Notes under the pieces: generated by a model
The model's database searches: none
What the model was told of the DNA's origin: nothing
What the model saw: the letters and a program-made list of their open reading frames with translations, nothing else
Position numbers and translations under genes: made by a program
Shown here: positions 24,915 through 28,785 of the stretch, in pieces
How positions within the stretch are numbered: position 1 is the stretch's first letter
Layout of the letters: each line of letters starts with the position of its first letter
Assembly: GCA_964443145.1 (NCBI GenBank)
Contig: CAYUBS010000022.1
Span: 1-28,785 of the forward strand
Length of the DNA stretch: 28,785 bases
Direction: 5' to 3'
Origin: JAHEFT01 sp964443145
Lineage (GTDB): Bacteria > Pseudomonadota > Gammaproteobacteria > Xanthomonadales > SZUA-36

Positions 24915-25586
24915 ATGAAGACACTCATTCTGCTGTTATCGTTGATTTTGCTGGGGGGCTGCGCCAGTCCGTATTACCCGGTGTATGTTAGCAGTGAAGG
25001 AGACTATTACATCGCAGAGCGGAACACCAATGGTCCGTACTATGGCGCCGGTTCGATGATGTACAGTGATGTTGGTGTGTATCCCTGGTGGGCTGGTGCT
25101 TACACTGCCCAGACTTTTGAATATTTCTCGCCCAATTTCTATCCTCATTATTTTTCCATCTGGTACCCGCCCGGCTATAACCAGTTTTACGGCTTTTACG
25201 GTGGCTACCACGCTTACTGGTGTCCGCCTTACCGAATTCGGCGTCACGACGGCCGACGTAGTGCCACCGGCCGACGCAGTGCCACCGGCCGTATGGGCAG
25301 CCCGGTCATGCCGCCCGTGGCGGCAATGGGCCCGGCCGTGACCAATCCGGATTTGTGGCGGGCGATAGACCGTTCCGCTGTCAGCCGGGAAATTGTCATT
25401 CGTCAGAGTACGGGCTGGAATAGTGCCAACCCTTCGGCCTCGTTTCCTGTGCAATCATCAGCAGGCAATTATTTCGGCAGGTCGCAGAGAGGCTCGCCCG
25501 GGTCGAGCCACTGGGCCAACGGTTCTTTACCGCGTACAAAAAGCAGTGTAAGTACGCGCGAGGCTGCTCTTACAAATCACCAGTAA
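24915..25586 (+). CDS. Tyrosine-rich putative lipoprotein
   Basis: A 223-aa product with a lipoprotein signal and lipobox LGGC (Cys16), Ala at +2 favouring the outer membrane. Residues 20-105 are extremely rich in Tyr, Phe, Trp, Gly and Pro (for example PPGYNQFYGFYGGYHAYWCP), low in charge and with few predicted helices. A basic, Ser/Arg/Gly-rich stretch follows, including a tandem repeat GRRSATGRRSATGR, and the C-terminal third is Ser/Asn/Gly-rich. The composition suggests a largely disordered surface or envelope protein. I recognise no domain and know no function. TGCTATTCT just upstream (24896-24904) could be an extended -10, leaving almost no leader. It is followed by mnmG after 77 bp. 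Confidence 0.72.
   Translation: MKTLILLLSLILLGGCASPYYPVYVSSEGDYYIAERNTNGPYYGAGSMMYSDVGVYPWWAGAYTAQTFEYFSPNFYPHYFSIWYPPGYNQFYGFYGGYHAYWCPPYRIRRHDGRRSATGRRSATGRMGSPVMPPVAAMGPAVTNPDLWRAIDRSAVSREIVIRQSTGWNSANPSASFPVQSSAGNYFGRSQRGSPGSSHWANGSLPRTKSSVSTREAALTNHQ
25251..25286 (+). repeat. 18-bp tandem repeat inside the Tyr-rich lipoprotein gene
   Basis: Two adjacent 18-bp units (GGCCGACGTAGTGCCACC and GGCCGACGCAGTGCCACC, one mismatch) plus the first bases of a third. The unit is in frame and encodes GRRSAT, so copy-number change would lengthen or shorten the protein by six residues without a frameshift. Confidence 0.85.
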
Positions 25587-25603
25587 TTAAGCTTTATTTT
25601 CAG

Positions 25604-25609
25604 TACAAT
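25604..25609 (+). promoter_or_regulatory. Possible -10 element for mnmG
   Basis: TACAAT, five of six matches to consensus, lies 55 nt before the mnmG start in the 77-bp gap. No good -35 is seen at the usual distance, so read-through from upstream is an alternative. Confidence 0.33.
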
Positions 25610-25663
25610 ACGTCCTCTATCAACTCCGGAGAAAGGGCTCGTAGCCGTTTCTGAAATTTCGTA

Positions 25664-27547
25664 ATGCAGTATTCTGAAACATTTGACGTAATTGTGATCG
25701 GTGGCGGCCATGCCGGCACCGAGGCGGCGCTGGCATCGGCGCGCAGTGGCGCACGCACCTTACTGGTGACCCACAGCATAGAAACAATTGGCCAGATGAG
25801 TTGTAACCCGGCGATCGGTGGCATTGGCAAGGGTCACCTTGTCCGGGAAATTGATGCGATGGGTGGTGTCATGGCACAGGCTGCGGATGCAGCAGGCATC
25901 CAGCTCAGAACGCTTAATTCACGAAAAGGCCCGGCAGTTCGTGCCACGCGCGCGCAGTGCGACCGCAACCTGTACCGTGCGTTCATCCGATCCTCAGTGG
26001 AGCAGCAGCCGTCCCTGTCCATTTTCCAGGCTGCCGTGGATGATCTTTTGATGGAAGGCGACCGGATTGCCGGTTGCCGAACTGCTACGGGTATTGAATT
26101 TCGAGCGCCAGCCGTTGTACTGACGACGGGTACGTTTCTGGGTGGAAAAATCCACATTGGCGAAGAACAGTTTGCGGGTGGACGCGCAGGCGATCCGCCA
26201 TCCAATACTCTGGCTGCCCGCCTGCGCGAGATGCCTTTTGGTGTGTCGAGGCTAAAGACAGGCACTCCTCCGAGAATTGATGGCAAGAGTGTTGATTTCA
26301 GCGTCATGCAGGAGCAGCCGGGGGATGTTCCACGGCCGGTATTCTCCTACCTGGGCAGTGAGGACGATCACCCGGAGCAGGTTTGCTGCTGGATCACACA
26401 CACCTCTGCTCAAACTCACGACATCATACGTGAGGCGCTGCACCGCTCACCGATGTACTCCGGTGAGATCGAGGGAGTGGGCCCGCGCTATTGCCCTTCT
26501 ATTGAAGACAAGGTCGTACGGTTTGCCGACCGCGACAGCCACCAGATTTTTGTCGAGCCGGAGGGCCTGCTCACCCGTGAGCTCTACCCCAATGGGATTT
26601 CTACCAGTCTGCCATTTGATATCCAGTTGGAGTTCGTCCATTCCATTCGAGGGTTCGAGGCTGCTCATATCACGCGCCCGGGTTACGCCATAGAATACGA
26701 CTATTTTGACCCTCGGGAGCTGCATGCCTGGCTGGAAACCAAGCACGTACCCGGCTTGTTTTTCGCCGGCCAGATCAACGGTACCACCGGTTATGAAGAG
26801 GCGGCAGCCCAGGGGCTGGTGGCGGGCATCAATGCCGCCCGATCGGCCCGCGGAGAGACAGCCTGGTCGCCGCGTCGCGATGAGTCCTACATGGGTGTGA
26901 TGATAGATGACCTGGTTACCCAGGGTACGCTTGAGCCCTATCGCATGTTCACCAGTCGTGCCGAGTACCGTCTGCAATTGCGCGAAGATAACGCCGACCT
27001 TCGGCTGACTGAAAAGGCGCGGGCGCTTGGATTGGTTAATGATGCCCGTTGGCAGAAATTCTGTATCAAGCGTGAAGCGATCGAAGTCGAGCGGCAACGT
27101 CTGCATGATATCTGGGTGGCGCCGGGTAATGAACTGGCCCGGCGGCTGGAAGCGGATTGCGGCCTCAAGGTCAGTAAGGAATGCCGTGCTTTGGATTTGC
27201 TGAAACGGCCTGAGGCTGATTACCCGAAACTGGTGGCGGTCGAGGGGATCGGTCCGGGTGTTGAAGACCCCAGGGTGGCCGAGCAGATCGAGATCCAGGT
27301 ACGCTATTCCGGATACCTGACCCGCCAGCAAGATGATATCGACCGGCGTCAGCGCCACGAAGGCATGTCTCTTGCTGACGACCTGGATTATTCAATCATT
27401 AGCGGCCTCTCATCCGAAGTCCGGGAGAAGCTGGAACGGGTGAGGCCGGACACGATCGGCCAGGCTTCACGGATTCCTGGCATGACTCCTACAGCCATTT
27501 CAATTCTGCTGGTTCACCTGAAAAAAACCCGCCAGCAGGTGGCCTGA
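25664..27547 (+). CDS. mnmG: tRNA uridine-5-carboxymethylaminomethyl modification enzyme MnmG (GidA)
   Basis: MnmG works with the GTPase MnmE to install (carboxymethyl)aminomethyl groups at wobble U34 of several tRNAs, using FAD, methylene-tetrahydrofolate and NADH. The 627-aa product (E. coli 629) has the FAD-binding GGGHAGTEAA (13-22), CNPAIGGIGKGHLVREIDAMGG, LNSRKGPAVRATRAQCDR, the second dinucleotide region GVSRLKTGTPPRI, the conserved Cys in PRYCPSIEDKVVRF, and GLFFAGQINGTTGYEEAAAQG. The C-terminal helical domain (MnmE contact) has YSGYLTRQQDDI and PGMTPTAISILLVHLKK. The ATG at 25664 has a weak ribosome site but gives the right length. Its usual partner rsmG does not follow here. Confidence 0.98.
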   Translation: MQYSETFDVIVIGGGHAGTEAALASARSGARTLLVTHSIETIGQMSCNPAIGGIGKGHLVREIDAMGGVMAQAADAAGIQLRTLNSRKGPAVRATRAQCDRNLYRAFIRSSVEQQPSLSIFQAAVDDLLMEGDRIAGCRTATGIEFRAPAVVLTTGTFLGGKIHIGEEQFAGGRAGDPPSNTLAARLREMPFGVSRLKTGTPPRIDGKSVDFSVMQEQPGDVPRPVFSYLGSEDDHPEQVCCWITHTSAQTHDIIREALHRSPMYSGEIEGVGPRYCPSIEDKVVRFADRDSHQIFVEPEGLLTRELYPNGISTSLPFDIQLEFVHSIRGFEAAHITRPGYAIEYDYFDPRELHAWLETKHVPGLFFAGQINGTTGYEEAAAQGLVAGINAARSARGETAWSPRRDESYMGVMIDDLVTQGTLEPYRMFTSRAEYRLQLREDNADLRLTEKARALGLVNDARWQKFCIKREAIEVERQRLHDIWVAPGNELARRLEADCGLKVSKECRALDLLKRPEADYPKLVAVEGIGPGVEDPRVAEQIEIQVRYSGYLTRQQDDIDRRQRHEGMSLADDLDYSIISGLSSEVREKLERVRPDTIGQASRIPGMTPTAISILLVHLKKTRQQVA

Positions 27548-27605
27548 TCAACAATTTTGTGCTTTACGGCCAATTATCACGATTTAGAAACGAACCATTC
27601 ACAGT

Positions 27606-27634
27606 TTCTTAACACGTAATCATTAAGCTAGATA
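27606..27634 (+). promoter_or_regulatory. Tentative promoter upstream of the structured intergenic RNA
   Basis: TTCTTA (27606-27611), a 17-nt spacer and TAGATA (27629-27634). The -10 is fair and the -35 weak. Transcription from it would begin near 27641. Confidence 0.3.
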
Positions 27635-27640
27635 TGTAAG

Positions 27641-27745
27641 TTGACTGTGCCTCGCGCATCGTACCTCTAAACAGGCAGTCCCCACACTTCTATTGCCTTA
27701 ACGATGCGCTTTCAAGCCCCGGAATCTATCCGGGGCTTTTTTTTT
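27641..27745 (+). ncRNA. Candidate structured small RNA or mnmG 3' UTR
   Basis: After mnmG there are 256 bp without a gene. An outer stem, GCGCATCGT (27654-27662) with ACGATGCGC (27701-27709), is a perfect 9-bp match. Nested in it, AGGCAGT (27673-27679) pairs with ATTGCCT (27692-27698) with one G-U, closing a C-rich loop. An intrinsic terminator follows after 4 nt. The product from the tentative promoter would be about 105 nt. No family is recognised. The alternative is a long structured 3' UTR of mnmG, or a leader of the DUF368 gene that terminates early. Confidence 0.42.
27714..27745 (+). terminator. Rho-independent terminator 3' of the structured intergenic region
   Basis: AAGCCCCGG (27714-27722) pairs perfectly with CCGGGGCTT (27730-27738) around a 7-nt loop, followed by a run that totals nine Ts. 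It lies 167 nt after the mnmG stop, unusually far for a simple mnmG terminator. Confidence 0.94.
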
Positions 27746-27803
27746 GCCGCCTTGTTGTTCATGATGACCTCTTTACGGCAACCATCAGTGCGATACATGT
27801 CCA

Positions 27804-28763
27804 ATGAATAAGAATTTCTCAACCAACACCCCGGTACCTGGAAAATCGGATCTCAAGAACGCTCCAGTTTACGTGCTGAAAGGTTTTTGCATGGGCAGCG
27901 CCGACATTATTCCGGGTGTCAGCGGTGGAACGATGGCCCTGATCCTGGGTATCTATGAGCGCCTGTTGGGCGCCATCCGTTCCTTCGATCGCCCCTGGCT
28001 GACCCGTCTTCTGAAATTCCAGTTCCCGGCTGCCTTTGCACGTAACGATTTGTTTTTCCTTGTACCGCTGGGTATTGGCATTTTGTCTGCACTGCTGTTT
28101 TTCACCCGTGTGGTGCCCTTGCCGACACTGATTCACACCCACCCGGAAAGCGTCTACGGGCTGTTTTTTGGGTTGATACTCGCTTCGATCGTGATATTGA
28201 TGAAAGAAGTGGAGCGCTATGGTGCAAGGGAGGTACTGACCACTCTGGCTGGGGTCGCACTGGGTCTGGCTGTTGTTAACCTGGTGCCGGTAGAAACACC
28301 CACGGCGGCCTGGTTTATTTTCCTGTGTGGTTTCATAGCGATCAGCGCCATGCTGCTGCCAGGTATTTCGGGATCGTTCATCCTGCTGATCCTGGGGAAA
28401 TATGCTTACATCATAGATGCGCTGGGTCAGTTTAATCTGACAGTGATCATGGCTTTCGGGTTCGGCGCCTTGTCGGGAATGGTGGTTTTTTCGCGCACGA
28501 TTGTCTGGCTGTTAAAGCGCTATCACCAGCCAACACTGCTGGTCATCAAGGGGATTCTGATCGGTTCGCTGTGGGTGATCTGGCCCTTCCAGGATCGAGT
28601 TTACGAAACGGTGCGGGGAAAGGAAAAACTAATGGGCGCCACTCCGCTGTGGCCCGAGTCTCTTGATGAAACGGTGGTGGCTTCCATCGCTTTCATGATT
28701 GCCGGATTCGTGCTGGTTATGGTGATACATCGTTGGTCAGGCCGGAGTAATACCCCGGCCTGA
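27804..28763 (+). CDS. DUF368 family membrane protein (PopT-like undecaprenyl phosphate translocase)
   Basis: A 319-aa polytopic inner-membrane protein with about eight membrane segments. The DUF368 signature is clear: KGFCMGSADIIPGVSGGTMA near residues 26-45 and the repeated-half motif AISAMLLPGISGSFILLILG at about 178-198, the two forming an inverted-repeat pair of re-entrant elements. DUF368 proteins (PopT) were shown in other bacteria to recycle the lipid carrier undecaprenyl phosphate across the inner membrane, alongside DedA-family proteins. The start ATG at 27804 gives a short hydrophilic N-terminus; no strong ribosome site is visible. It follows the terminator at 27714-27745, so it needs its own promoter. 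mrcA, which consumes lipid II, is in the same window but not adjacent. Confidence 0.9.
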   Translation: MNKNFSTNTPVPGKSDLKNAPVYVLKGFCMGSADIIPGVSGGTMALILGIYERLLGAIRSFDRPWLTRLLKFQFPAAFARNDLFFLVPLGIGILSALLFFTRVVPLPTLIHTHPESVYGLFFGLILASIVILMKEVERYGAREVLTTLAGVALGLAVVNLVPVETPTAAWFIFLCGFIAISAMLLPGISGSFILLILGKYAYIIDALGQFNLTVIMAFGFGALSGMVVFSRTIVWLLKRYHQPTLLVIKGILIGSLWVIWPFQDRVYETVRGKEKLMGATPLWPESLDETVVASIAFMIAGFVLVMVIHRWSGRSNTPA

Positions 28764-28785
28764 CCCGGATTGCGACAGCTCTTAT

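Noticed and set aside
26447..27358. Minus-strand 303-aa open frame
   Set aside because: It is antisense to the conserved C-terminal half of mnmG and arises from codon-position bias; no recognisable domain.
1..28785. Mobile element, defence system or biosynthetic cluster
   Set aside because: No transposase, integrase, att-like repeat, restriction or toxin gene, NRPS/PKS module or CRISPR repeat is seen; nearly every frame belongs to a core gene.

Overview
The window is 28.8 kb of chromosome from a gammaproteobacterium. The evidence is gene content and order: a yicC-gmk-rpoZ-spoT-ridA-recG run, a divergent rph-rdgB-hemW run, gltA, mrcA opposite pilMNOPQ, pepN and mnmG. Composition is moderately GC-rich with AT-rich intergenic gaps. 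I recognise no tRNA, rRNA, CRISPR array, transposase, integrase or prophage gene. The PilMNOPQ set implies type IV pili. The lineage within Gammaproteobacteria cannot be fixed from this sequence; the order does not match Escherichia in several places (pilMNOPQ is not followed by aroKB, mnmG is not followed by rsmG).

Layout. 1-6096 (minus strand): a six-gene run read right to left, yicC, gmk, rpoZ, spoT, ridA, recG, with recG cut by the window edge. It joins nucleotide metabolism, the RNA polymerase omega subunit, (p)ppGpp turnover, imine detoxification and replication-fork repair. 6201-8689 (plus): rph, rdgB, hemW. 8771-9013: type B ribosomal protein L31 with a strong terminator. 9196-10488: citrate synthase gltA behind an AT-rich control region. 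10516-13627 (minus): mrcA (PBP1A), overlapped at its end by a conserved hypothetical gene with a nucleotidyltransferase-like motif. 13900-18979 (plus): pilMNOPQ, tightly overlapping, closed by a terminator. 19068-20680: a DUF938 methyltransferase and a convergent PLP dehydratase resembling serine racemase. 20740-25586: pepN and then four small uncharacterised genes (DUF4239-like membrane protein, two lipoproteins, one 68-aa protein). 25664-28763: mnmG, a structured intergenic region that may encode a small RNA, and a DUF368 (PopT-like) membrane protein.

Most of the window is core housekeeping, and I do not see a convincing new multi-gene system. The points most worth a second look are a possible ~105-nt structured RNA after mnmG, a Cys in the synthetase RxKD motif of SpoT, the serine-racemase-like active site of the gene beside pepN, an ATTCAATAT motif shared by the gltA and pilM upstream regions, the degenerate nucleotidyltransferase-like protein after mrcA, and the small envelope-gene cluster between pepN and mnmG.
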